Below are positions 24,079 to 31,010 of a DNA stretch of 37,729 bases, piece by piece. Under the pieces are notes generated by a model, which was not told the DNA's origin, searched no databases, and saw only the letters and a list, made by a program, of their open reading frames with translations. This DNA comes from an uncultured Bacteroidales bacterium. GTDB lineage: Bacteria > Bacteroidota > Bacteroidia > Bacteroidales > UBA932. The position numbers and the translations under genes were made by a program. How positions within the stretch are numbered: position 1 is the first letter of the stretch; each line of letters begins with the position of its first letter. The stretch covers positions 1-37,729 of the forward strand of contig ONEX01000025.1 of assembly GCA_900316955.1 (NCBI GenBank), written 5' to 3'.

Positions 24079-24966
24079 ATGGCCGAGATCACCTTTGTCA
24101 TCCCCGCCCGGAACCTGGACACGCTCCACCGGACCCTCTCCATGCTTTCCTTCCAGAAAGACGCCTCGCTCCGGGCCGTCATCGTGGACCTGGCCGGTTC
24201 CGAGGCCGTCCGCGCCCTCGTGCCGGATTTCGAGTACAACCTCGCGGTGTCCGTCGTGACGATGGACCCGGCCGGACAGCCCCTGTGGAAATGCTGCCTG
24301 GACGCCGCCCCCGCTGCGGAATGGGTGTGCTTCCTCACCCCGGGCGTGGACTTCAACGAGAGCAGCGTCAAACGCATGGGCCGCTGCATCGACGACCACG
24401 ACAGCTATGATGTCCTCCACTGGAACCTGGCCGAACCGAACAAGAAATGGGGCCTGAAAACCCGTCCGGACCGTTTCTTCACGAACGTCTTCGTGGACGG
24501 TTACGCCGCGCCCATCTCCTCCTTCGTCTTCCGCGCGAAGGCGCTCCGGGAGGCCTTCGAGGCCGATTCCGAGGCCGCCGGCATGGCGTCCGCCATCATC
24601 CTCGCGGCCGCGAAGAAGTCCGGCATCCGCACGGCCCGGCGCGAACGCATCGGCTATACCGCCCCCGCGCCTTCCACCGACCCTTCGGTGGTCGAGCGGG
24701 AAGTCCGCGCCCGCCTCGCCTTCTTCCGCTGGTCCGAGCGCTACTTCGGCGAGGAGTATCCGCTGGGCGTGAGCGACCGGCTCGCCCTCTTCGCCGGCGA
24801 ACTCGCCCGCCTCTATCCCAGCTTCACGCCCGATGAACTGAAGGAGGACCTGAACACCTTCGCCTGCGTCAATGGACCCATCCGCCGCATGAAAGCCTCC
24901 TCCGCCCTGAAGTCCGCCCTGAAGGCCCGGCAGGAAGCCCTCTCTACGCCTCCGGCCGAAAAATAA
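24079..24966 (+). CDS. Divergent GT2-like glycosyltransferase fold protein
   Basis: A 295-residue cytoplasmic protein. The N-terminus ITFVIPARNLDTLHRTLSML with the following AVIVDLAGSE resembles the GT-A fold nucleotide-binding start of family 2 glycosyltransferases. EWVCFLTPGVDFNESSVKRM sits where the metal-binding DxD segment should be, but only one Asp is present (LTPGVD). The later part (about 120-295) shows no motif I recognise. It may be a glycosyltransferase with an altered metal site or an inactive relative. Divergent from the MsbA-like operon, with overlapping promoters. Confidence 0.5.
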   Translation: MAEITFVIPARNLDTLHRTLSMLSFQKDASLRAVIVDLAGSEAVRALVPDFEYNLAVSVVTMDPAGQPLWKCCLDAAPAAEWVCFLTPGVDFNESSVKRMGRCIDDHDSYDVLHWNLAEPNKKWGLKTRPDRFFTNVFVDGYAAPISSFVFRAKALREAFEADSEAAGMASAIILAAAKKSGIRTARRERIGYTAPAPSTDPSVVEREVRARLAFFRWSERYFGEEYPLGVSDRLALFAGELARLYPSFTPDELKEDLNTFACVNGPIRRMKASSALKSALKARQEALSTPPAEK

Positions 24967-24978
24967 GTGGCCTTCCTC

Positions 24979-25009
24979 TTGCATTTTCGGAAAAGAATAC
25001 CGATATTTG
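24979..25009 (+). promoter_or_regulatory. Promoter of the tRNA-Pro gene
   Basis: TTG (24979-24981), then 20 bases, then GATATTTG (25002-25009), one mismatch from TAnnTTTG. The spacing is exact and the mature tRNA begins 23 bases downstream. The same GATATTTG variant with exact spacing occurs at the recQ promoter. Confidence 0.65.
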
Positions 25010-25032
25010 CAATCCCTTTGAAAAAAGGACCT

Positions 25033-25108
25033 CTGGATGTAGCGCAGTTGGTAGCGCACCTGGTTAGGGACCAGGAGGTCGCTGGTTCAAGTCCAGTCAT
25101 CCAGACCA
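25033..25108 (+). tRNA. tRNA-Pro, anticodon AGG
   Basis: A complete 76-base tRNA including encoded CCA. The acceptor arm is CTGGATG (25033-25039) with CATCCAG (25098-25104), discriminator A105 and CCA 25106-25108. The D arm is GCGC/GCGC. The anticodon stem CCTGG/CCAGG encloses loop TTAGGGA, placing AGG at 25066-25068. The variable loop has 5 bases, and the T arm has loop TTCAAGT. The short variable loop rules out tRNA-Leu. The C1-G72 pair and A73 are known proline identity elements, supporting Pro. A34 in a proline tRNA is unusual for bacteria; it would read CCU, or CCU/CCC/CCA if converted to inosine. Confidence 0.9.
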
Positions 25109-25137
25109 AAAAAAGCAGGCAGCACGCCTGCTTTTTT
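25109..25137 (+). terminator. Intrinsic terminator of the tRNA gene
   Basis: A-rich GCAGGC stem (25109-25120, ending GCAGGC) pairs with GCCTGC followed by six T (25126-25137) around the loop AGCAC. It begins directly after the encoded CCA. The complementary A and T runs make it potentially bidirectional. Confidence 0.9.
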
Positions 25138-25355
25138 GGTCTAAAGACCCTATTATTTCATTGAGGGGGCGGACCCCCTCAAACTCCCCTGGGTCGCTTC
25201 GCTCCGATTTGAATCGTTCAAGGATGTCGGCAAGTTTCCACCGTCTGCCGGCCGGAGGACTTGAACCGTTCACCCCCGCCGCTGTCGCGGCTGCCCCCAG
25301 GGGCTGCCAGGGGAAGCCCCCCGGACCCCCTCCGTCGGCCTCCGAAATGCACTGG

Positions 25356-25440
25356 TTTGCCCGTAGGTCCAGTTGGAGGACCGACGGGTAAATTTTCGCG
25401 GGTTTTTCTTCCCCGTAGGTACTGCACGTGGACCTACGTG
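25356..25440 (+). repeat. Double-hairpin repeat, copy 2
   Basis: Same order and spacing as the copy at 5486. Hairpin 1 pairs 25356-25370 (TTTGCCCGTAGGTCC) with 25378-25392, with one mismatch and one G-T pair. Hairpin 2 pairs CCCGTAGGT (25412-25420) with 25432-25440 around an 11-base loop. The linker and the ACTGCA loop start are also conserved, so the whole unit of about 86 bases is duplicated, not just the stem. Confidence 0.78.
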
Positions 25441-25514
25441 CCATGAACCATAGATGGCAGATCGGCCATCGTTTCCGTACTCCTTCTACACGTCGAAGGC
25501 AATCTTCACTGGGC

Positions 25515-25651
25515 GGCCGCAATTGCGGAAAAGTGGCCTCTGGCATAGATCAGTGTGCAAATGCGTCCGGGGAAAAGCCTGTTTTGGGCGAAAAGCTTGC
25601 CGCGTTTGCATCCACATTGATGCAGAAAGCCTTTATACCGCAATTGCGGCC
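25515..25651. repeat. 137-base near-palindrome capped by GGCCGCAATTGCGG
   Basis: The ends GGCCGCAATTGCGG (25515-25528) and its exact reverse complement (25638-25651) are each built around the 12-base palindrome CCGCAATTGCGG. Pairing continues inward imperfectly for about 35 bases more, including TGCAAATGCG (25556-25565) against CGCGTTTGCA (25601-25610), leaving a loop of about 35 bases. No coding potential is seen. Candidates are a structured RNA, a small repeat element or a protein-binding site. Confidence 0.6.
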
Positions 25652-25700
25652 ATGGCCGCATACTGATTCTGTGGGGCGGCTTTGCGGCCGGGAGCGGCCG

Positions 25701-25736
25701 GGCATTTGGCAATTCGCCCACGAATGCCTATCTTTG
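25701..25736 (+). promoter_or_regulatory. Consensus promoter with dyad in the spacer
   Basis: TTTG (25705-25708), 20 bases, then TATCTTTG (25729-25736): a complete Bacteroidota promoter, 13 bases before the ATG at 25750. The spacer carries an inverted repeat, GGCATT (25701-25706) with AATGCC (25723-25728), plus inner GGC/GCC, exactly between the two boxes. This is a natural place for an operator. Confidence 0.7.
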
Positions 25737-25749
25737 GGACGGAAGCAAT

Positions 25750-26178
25750 ATGTGCAAGGTCAGGAAGATACATCTGCTGGCGGCGAATGGGCTACTGTGG
25801 ACGGGGATCGGGACGAGGATCTCGGTCAAGGGGGTGGTCAATTACCTGAAGGCGGCGCCCGGGAAGCTGTGGTGGATGATTCCGTCGTCCTTGCTGGTGT
25901 TCACGGCTTTCTATCTGATGTTCACGGGCATCGTGCGGAAGTATTCGGAAAGGATCCATGCTCTGCCCGGGCCCATGGAGCCCATCTACAAGACTTTCAG
26001 CCTCAAGGGGTATCTCATCATTGCCTTTATGGTTACGCTGGGGATTACGCTCAAGTATGTCCCGGGCATTCCGCGGACCTTCTTCGCCTGGTTCTATCTC
26101 GGGCTGGGGGTGGGCCTGCTTTCCGCGGGGATCCGTTTCCTCATCCGATGGTGGAAGGGGAGAGGCATTAAAGATTGA
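25750..26178 (+). CDS. Small membrane protein of unknown function
   Basis: A 142-residue protein I do not recognise. Three clear hydrophobic helices are seen (about 43-63, 85-105 and 110-130) and a weaker one may lie near 6-25. Charged stretches fall between them (RKYSERIHALPG, then a C-terminal RWWKGRGIKD). There are no catalytic or ligand motifs. The gene is preceded by a consensus promoter with a spacer dyad and followed after 4 bases by an alpha/beta hydrolase gene, so the two are expressed together. Confidence 0.75.
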   Translation: MCKVRKIHLLAANGLLWTGIGTRISVKGVVNYLKAAPGKLWWMIPSSLLVFTAFYLMFTGIVRKYSERIHALPGPMEPIYKTFSLKGYLIIAFMVTLGITLKYVPGIPRTFFAWFYLGLGVGLLSAGIRFLIRWWKGRGIKD

Positions 26179-26182
26179 TGGC

Positions 26183-26917
26183 ATGGATTTCAAGGTGTTC
26201 GGAAAGGAGGGGGCGCCCTCCTTGCTGCTCATCCCGGGATTGGGGGTGTCGTATGAGATTTTCCTCCCGCTGATCGGCCTGCTGGAGAAGCGGTTCCGCA
26301 TCATGGCCGTGCAGGTCGACGGTTTCACGCTGGGAACCTTCACGCGGTTCACCTCCATCGACGACCAGGCCGCGCAGGTGATCGCGTATGTCAAGGAGCG
26401 CCGGGGAGGCCGCCTGGACTGCGCCTATGGCTTGTCCCTGGGCGGGAAGATCCTCTCCCGCGTGCTGGAGCGGAACGAAGTCGTCATCGACCATTCCGTC
26501 CTGGATGCGGCGCCCTTGCTGCCGCTTCCGCGGTGGCTGGAAGGGCCGCTCCGCTATTACCAGTGCGCCAATGTATGGACTTGCTACCACTGGACGGGAT
26601 TCTGGCGCCGGGTGTTCCATTCGCACTATTTCGACGTCCTGTTGGACGAATGTCGGAAAGTGTATCCCTTCGGAGGCGGCCGGGCCGTTCTGGACGGGTA
26701 TAAATCGGTCTATACCAATAAGCTGGAATCCATTTCCGGTCCCGACATCCACTTCTGGCACGGCTCGCTCGAGGCCTTCGTGGCCCGCCCCCAGGCAGAG
26801 CATCTGCAAGCGATCTGTCCGTCGGCCCATATCGAAGTCTTCCCCAAGATGAACCACGGGCAGCTGCTCGTGGACCATCCGGAAGAGGTGGCGCGGAGGA
26901 TCCTGGAAATGGTTTAG
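26183..26917 (+). CDS. Alpha/beta hydrolase
   Basis: A 244-residue cytoplasmic protein with the alpha/beta hydrolase fold. LLLIPGLGVSYE is the oxyanion-hole region, YGLSLGG is the GxSxG nucleophile elbow, and MNHGQLLVDHPEE supplies the catalytic His. The acid residue is probably the Glu in HGSLEAF or a nearby Asp. A cap-like insert (LLPLPRWLEGPLRYYQCANV) follows strand 6. The substrate is unknown. I start at ATG 26183 (MDFKVFGKEG), which is in frame; a nearer ATG overlapping the previous stop is out of frame. It is convergent with the PagL-like gene 15 bases away. Confidence 0.8.
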   Translation: MDFKVFGKEGAPSLLLIPGLGVSYEIFLPLIGLLEKRFRIMAVQVDGFTLGTFTRFTSIDDQAAQVIAYVKERRGGRLDCAYGLSLGGKILSRVLERNEVVIDHSVLDAAPLLPLPRWLEGPLRYYQCANVWTCYHWTGFWRRVFHSHYFDVLLDECRKVYPFGGGRAVLDGYKSVYTNKLESISGPDIHFWHGSLEAFVARPQAEHLQAICPSAHIEVFPKMNHGQLLVDHPEEVARRILEMV

Positions 26918-26932
26918 GAAAGCATCCGACGG

Positions 26933-28117
26933 CTACAGCCTGATTCCCAGAGTCAGTTCCATCATCGCGGCGCGGGAGAAGCCGTGGGCTTTGCAGTCCA
27001 TGGCGACGAAAAGGCCTGTGGAGCCGGGAAGGAGGTATTTGAGGCCGATCCGCTGGTACAGTTTTCCCCGCTGGTCGTGGAGGCCGTTGTGGCGGTAGAG
27101 GTAGGCGCCGACGGTGGCGAAGGCGGAGAAATTCCCATAGTGGAGGTGCTGGATGACGCCGGCCCCGGCGCTGAATCCCCGGTAGGGGCCGTACGCATCG
27201 ACCTGATCATTCCCATACAGGGTGCGCTCGTATTCCTCGAGCTGGCCCAGGAAGGCGGGCGTTTCCGCGTACATGTCCACGGAGAGGCCGGTGGACAGAT
27301 GCGGCCGATAGCGGAAGTTCGCGCTGCCGCCGAACGAGATGATGGCCCATGGGCGGGTCGTTCCGGTGACGGACCATTCGATGGCGCACCGGTGGATGCC
27401 GGCGCCCGCATAGAGTTCGCAGAAGAAGCGGGACGGAGGGTCGGGGAACGCACCGGCGGGGCGACGTTTCGGGGGCTTCGCAGTCCGGTAGCGCAGGGAC
27501 AGACTGGCGGCCGGGTTGTTGAGCCCGGCGTTGGGGTAGGCGAGACGGCCGGAAGAATAATGGTTGAACCGGGCCGATATCCCCGCTTCCAGGTGCTCGG
27601 TCAGCGGGACGCGGAAGTCGAGTCCGCCGCAGACGTAGATCACCAGGCGGGATCCGAAATTCCGGTTCAGGGGATTGCGTTCGGGGTCATAGAAAGTCCG
27701 GTTGAACCCGGCGCCCAGGTCGAAGACGAAATCCAGGGAAAACCAGTCGCGCCGCAGGAGCGTGCGCTCCGCGAATCCGTACAGGTTGAAGATGTCGCCC
27801 AGCCGGGAAATCCCGTTGTACCGCAGGGTGGAAAACCCTTCCCAGCCGAGGCCCACCCCGAAGTTCGGGTAGCCGAACAAGGCGGCGTAGGGGCTGTCTT
27901 TCTCCGTCGTCTGGTAGCCGACGGCGATCCCCGAGACCGGATAGACGTAGGTGGACATCATCTCGTCCCGCCAGTCGAAGGTGGGCGCCACATAGCCGGC
28001 TCCGCCCTGCAGCGTGACATTCCAGGGGGACCCGGAGGGAGCCCCTTCCTGCGCCCACATTCCGATGGACACCAGCAAGGCGGCGAGGACGGGAATCGTA
28101 TTATTGCCCCGGAGCAT
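26933..28117 (-). CDS. Acyloxyacyl hydrolase / PagL-like outer-membrane protein
   Basis: A 394-residue protein with a signal peptide (about 1-22, cleaved near MWAQ) and a pattern of alternating beta strands ending in a typical outer-membrane hydrophobic C-terminus (ELTLGIRL). The segment FNHYSSGRLAYPNAGLNN matches the lipid A 3-O-deacylase (PagL) active-site motif, with His186 and Ser188 as His-Ser pair. At the position of the PagL catalytic Glu (12 residues after Ser) the protein has Asn200. The C-terminal half (220-394) is unlike plain PagL and may form extra strands. It is the last gene of a leftward unit after the WalJ-like hydrolase (2-base gap). Confidence 0.65.
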   Translation of the reverse strand: MLRGNNTIPVLAALLVSIGMWAQEGAPSGSPWNVTLQGGAGYVAPTFDWRDEMMSTYVYPVSGIAVGYQTTEKDSPYAALFGYPNFGVGLGWEGFSTLRYNGISRLGDIFNLYGFAERTLLRRDWFSLDFVFDLGAGFNRTFYDPERNPLNRNFGSRLVIYVCGGLDFRVPLTEHLEAGISARFNHYSSGRLAYPNAGLNNPAASLSLRYRTAKPPKRRPAGAFPDPPSRFFCELYAGAGIHRCAIEWSVTGTTRPWAIISFGGSANFRYRPHLSTGLSVDMYAETPAFLGQLEEYERTLYGNDQVDAYGPYRGFSAGAGVIQHLHYGNFSAFATVGAYLYRHNGLHDQRGKLYQRIGLKYLLPGSTGLFVAMDCKAHGFSRAAMMELTLGIRL

Positions 28118-28119
28118 CC

Positions 28120-28929
28120 TTACAAAAGCAGCAGGGGAGAGGGAATGCCGCGCTCAAGGACGCGGAGATGGACGGTGCCGGGATCGACGCCGAGTTCCTC
28201 CAGGACGGCGCGGGCGCTGTCGTAGGCGAGGCGCGGGGTGTTGTTGTTGCCGCTGAGGTGGCAGAGGAAGAGGTTCTTCAGGCCGGGATGCATGAACTGG
28301 CGGATGGCGTCGCCGCAGGCGTCGTTCGACAAGTGGCCGGCACCCTGGCAGATGCGCATCTTCAGGTAATGCGGATAGGAACCGCCCAGGAGCATGTCTA
28401 CGTCGAAATTGGATTCCACCACCACGGTATCGGCCTTCCGGGCCCATTCCATCGCCTCGTCGGTCACGTGGCCGAGGTCCGTCATCAGGACGAACAGGCG
28501 TCCTTCGCAGCGGATGGCGTAGCCGACCGTCTGCGTGGCGTCGTGCGGGACTTCGAAGTACTGGACCTCGATGCCCTCGGCCACGGGGTTCCATACGCGC
28601 GGCAGGAGGTCGCGGCGGCAGCCGCCGATTTCCAGCCGCGTGAAGGGATGCCAGGCCAGGGCGTCCTGGAGGATGGAGGTCGTATAGACGGGCCGGGAGA
28701 GCCGCTTGCAGATGGAGCCCAGGTTGCGGATGTGGTCGCCGTGGTCGTGCGTGACGAGGACGCTCTGGAAGCAGTCCAGGTCCAGGGACTGGCTCTCGAG
28801 GATCTTCTTCATCCGGCGGATGCTGACGCCCGCGTCGATGAGGACGCCCGAGGTGGCGCAGCCCTCCTCCTCGTGCAGGAGCAGGTAGCAGTTGCCGCAG
28901 CTGCCGCTGGAAAAACTCAGGAAGCGCAT
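28120..28929 (-). CDS. MBL-fold metallohydrolase (YycJ/WalJ-like)
   Basis: A 269-residue cytoplasmic metallo-beta-lactamase fold protein. The start MRFLSFSSGSCGNCYLL and the zinc motif THDHGDH (60-66) are typical of the YycJ/WalJ branch, a probable 5'-3' exonuclease linked to cell-wall stress and mismatch repair in Firmicutes. Further ligands appear as PHDATQT, MTDLGH and LCHLSGNNN. Function in Bacteroidota is less studied. I start at 28929, overlapping the TPR stop by one base (TGATG); a slightly upstream ATG is possible. It lies between the TPR and PagL-like genes. Confidence 0.85.
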   Translation of the reverse strand: MRFLSFSSGSCGNCYLLLHEEEGCATSGVLIDAGVSIRRMKKILESQSLDLDCFQSVLVTHDHGDHIRNLGSICKRLSRPVYTTSILQDALAWHPFTRLEIGGCRRDLLPRVWNPVAEGIEVQYFEVPHDATQTVGYAIRCEGRLFVLMTDLGHVTDEAMEWARKADTVVVESNFDVDMLLGGSYPHYLKMRICQGAGHLSNDACGDAIRQFMHPGLKNLFLCHLSGNNNTPRLAYDSARAVLEELGVDPGTVHLRVLERGIPSPLLLL

Positions 28930-30941
28930 CAGTTCCGTTCCTCCTCGCAATACCGGGAGATCACGTTGTAGGCGTCGCCGATGCCGAGTTCGCCGGCCCG
29001 GGACAGGTCGATGCAGCCTTTCTCCTTGTCTTTCAGATAGATGAGGACGAGCCCGCGGTTGAAGTAGGCTTCGCCCATGTACGGATACAGGGCGATGGCC
29101 CGGCCGTAGCTGTCGATGGCGTTCACCAGCTGCTGGGACAGGCAGTACAGATTGCCCAGGTTGAACTGGATGTACGGCATCGCCGGCTGGAGGGTGGCCG
29201 CCTGCTCCATGTCGGCGAGGGCCTCCGAATAGTCGTAATGGCTCGTGACCTGCTCGCGGACCCGGGCGCGGGTGTTGCCCTTGTCATCCATCGTCAAGGT
29301 CTGGACGTTGGATTCGATGGAGGCGATGAAGTCGATCATCTCCGCCCGGAGGACCGCCCGGTTCATGTAATAGAACGCCTTGTAATAGGCGTCGTAGCGG
29401 TCGCCGCCCTCTTCCGCGATGGCGCGGTCGTAATGCGTCTGCGCCGCATTGTACTGCTTCTGGTCCAGCTCGGCGAGCGCCAGGAGGAACTCCCGGGCGG
29501 GACCCTGCGCGCTTCCGCCGTACAGGATGGCGTCCAGGGTCTCCTGCGAAGGCGACGGGATCTTCGACGCGTCTTCGGTAATGGTGACCGGCAGCGGCAG
29601 GGTGGCATAGAAGCGGTCCAGGAGCGGGTTCTCATACCGGTGCTCCAGCGCGTAGTTCGTATCGTCCCGGCCGGAGGCGAGGACGAACTTGTACAGCGGC
29701 TTGAGGTTGATGTCCACGTCGCGGTGCTGGAGCATCTCGTCGTCGAAGTCGTGCTTGGCGAATTCGGCGTCCAGGGTGAGCAGGGAACTGTATTTCTTGG
29801 TGGTGTCCGCGAACTCCGCGGCGCCGGAGGCGTTCTTCGCGCGGTACTCCGCGACCTTCCGCCGGCCGGTCTTGTAGTCCTCCCGCGAGGCGCGGTTCAT
29901 GCCCAGCTGGAGCTCCGCATAGGCCCGGTTCATATAGGCCTTGGCGAAATCCGGATACAGTTCGATGGCCTTGTTGTAGTCCGCGAGGGCGTCGTCCCAG
30001 CGGCCCATCTCCAGGAAGAAGCCGGCCCGGTTGAAGTAGGCCAGCACATTGTTCGGGTTGATGTTGATGACGCGGTCCATGTCCGACAGGGCCGCCGCGA
30101 AATCGCCCACCTGGGCCGAGATGAGGCTGCGGTTGTAGAGGGTGAGGGCGTTGCCGGGTTCGTGCCGGAGGACGGTGTTGAGGTCCGCCATCGCCTCGTT
30201 CAGGTGGCTTTGCTCGGAGTGCAGGATCGCGCGGTTGAAATAGGCCAGGGTGTTGGTGGTGTCCAGTTCGATGGCCTTGTCCATGTCCTTGATAGCGGCG
30301 TCGTAGTCGCCCTGCTCCGCGAGCAGGCGGCCGCGCCGGATGTAGCCTTCGGGCTCGAACCGGTCGATCTTGATGGCCTTGTTGTAGTCGTTCACCGCCT
30401 TGAGGGTGTCGCCCAGGAAGAGGTAGGAGGCGCCGCGGTTCAGGTAGGCCGACGGGTCCTTGGGCTCCTGGCGGATGTATTTGTCGAAGTCCTTGACGGC
30501 GGGCTCGAACTGCTGGCTGAGGAAGTACGTGACGCCGCGGGTGAAGTACAGGCCGGCTGAGCCGGGCCGGAGCGAAATCGCCTTCTCCAGGTCCTTCAGG
30601 GCGTCCTCGTAGTCGCCGAAGCGGCTGGCCGTGATGGCCCGGTAGTGGTAGCCGGAGGTGAAGACCGGGTTCAGGCGGACGGCGGTGTTGAAGTCCGTCC
30701 GGGCGCCGCGGATGTCGCCCAGGTTGTACTTGGCGATGCCCCGGTAGAAGAAGGTCCAGTAGTCGGTCGTATCCAGTTGCGCGAGGACGTTGAACTGGGA
30801 CACCGCCTCCGCCAGACGCCCTTCCGCCAGGGCGTTGCGGCCCCGGAACATGAAGACGTCCTTGTCATACTGCGCACGGGCCTCCAGGGTCCCCAGAAGC
30901 ACGGCGAGCAGGCAGATAAGCAGTTTTCCCTTACACTTCAT
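28929..30941 (-). CDS. Large periplasmic TPR protein
   Basis: A 670-residue secreted protein with a signal peptide (about 1-23, LLGTLEARAQ). The N-terminal part (about 30-360) has about ten tetratricopeptide repeats of 34 residues, for example AYFNRAGFFLEMGRWDDALA. A less regular region follows (360-560) and a second TPR block ends the protein (about 575-660). Such proteins are common in Bacteroidales and probably scaffold envelope complexes; no partner is identifiable. It is first in a leftward unit with the WalJ-like and PagL-like genes, divergent from the M28 peptidase gene. Confidence 0.88.
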   Translation of the reverse strand: MKCKGKLLICLLAVLLGTLEARAQYDKDVFMFRGRNALAEGRLAEAVSQFNVLAQLDTTDYWTFFYRGIAKYNLGDIRGARTDFNTAVRLNPVFTSGYHYRAITASRFGDYEDALKDLEKAISLRPGSAGLYFTRGVTYFLSQQFEPAVKDFDKYIRQEPKDPSAYLNRGASYLFLGDTLKAVNDYNKAIKIDRFEPEGYIRRGRLLAEQGDYDAAIKDMDKAIELDTTNTLAYFNRAILHSEQSHLNEAMADLNTVLRHEPGNALTLYNRSLISAQVGDFAAALSDMDRVININPNNVLAYFNRAGFFLEMGRWDDALADYNKAIELYPDFAKAYMNRAYAELQLGMNRASREDYKTGRRKVAEYRAKNASGAAEFADTTKKYSSLLTLDAEFAKHDFDDEMLQHRDVDINLKPLYKFVLASGRDDTNYALEHRYENPLLDRFYATLPLPVTITEDASKIPSPSQETLDAILYGGSAQGPAREFLLALAELDQKQYNAAQTHYDRAIAEEGGDRYDAYYKAFYYMNRAVLRAEMIDFIASIESNVQTLTMDDKGNTRARVREQVTSHYDYSEALADMEQAATLQPAMPYIQFNLGNLYCLSQQLVNAIDSYGRAIALYPYMGEAYFNRGLVLIYLKDKEKGCIDLSRAGELGIGDAYNVISRYCEEERN

Positions 30942-30974
30942 CCAGAAAAATTTTCAAATGACGGGCGAAATGGC

Positions 30975-30982
30975 TATTTTCG
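30975..30982 (+). promoter_or_regulatory. Weak -7 box candidate for the M28 peptidase gene
   Basis: TATTTTCG, one mismatch from TAnnTTTG, 28 bases before the GTG start at 31011. It lies next to the opposing TPR box. Confidence 0.35.
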
Positions 30983-30992
30983 CATCAATTTA

Positions 30993-31000
30993 CAAAGATA
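30993..31000 (-). promoter_or_regulatory. Bacteroidota -7 box for the TPR gene
   Basis: TATCTTTG on the minus strand, 51 bases before the ATG at 30941. No -33 TTG at the usual spacing. Confidence 0.6.
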
Positions 31001-31010
31001 AGCATTTATC

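Larger units (their letters stand above)
25142..25749. other. 608-base non-coding stretch rich in secondary structure
   Basis: No reading frame here looks coding. In order it holds: a strong hairpin, TTGAGGGGG (25161-25169) with CCCCCTCAA (25174-25182); a very GC-rich C/G-run segment (about 25268-25335); the double-hairpin repeat copy 2 (25356-25440); a 137-base near-palindrome (25515-25651); and a promoter with a dyad in its spacer (25701-25736). TTGAATCGTTCA (near 25210) and TTGAACCGTTCA (25261-25272) are also near-identical. Its composition differs from the flanking genes. Confidence 0.7.

Noticed and set aside
25033-25108. tRNA-Leu reading of the loop as TAG
   Set aside because: That would misplace the universal T33 and need a long variable arm; this tRNA has a 5-base variable loop and proline identity features.
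25356-25440. CRISPR array
   Set aside because: Only two inverted stem pairs with no regular direct repeats or spacers, and no cas genes.
25428-26171. Open frame through the near-palindrome and into the small membrane protein region
   Set aside because: Composition changes abruptly, it lacks any domain, and a consensus promoter lies in its middle.
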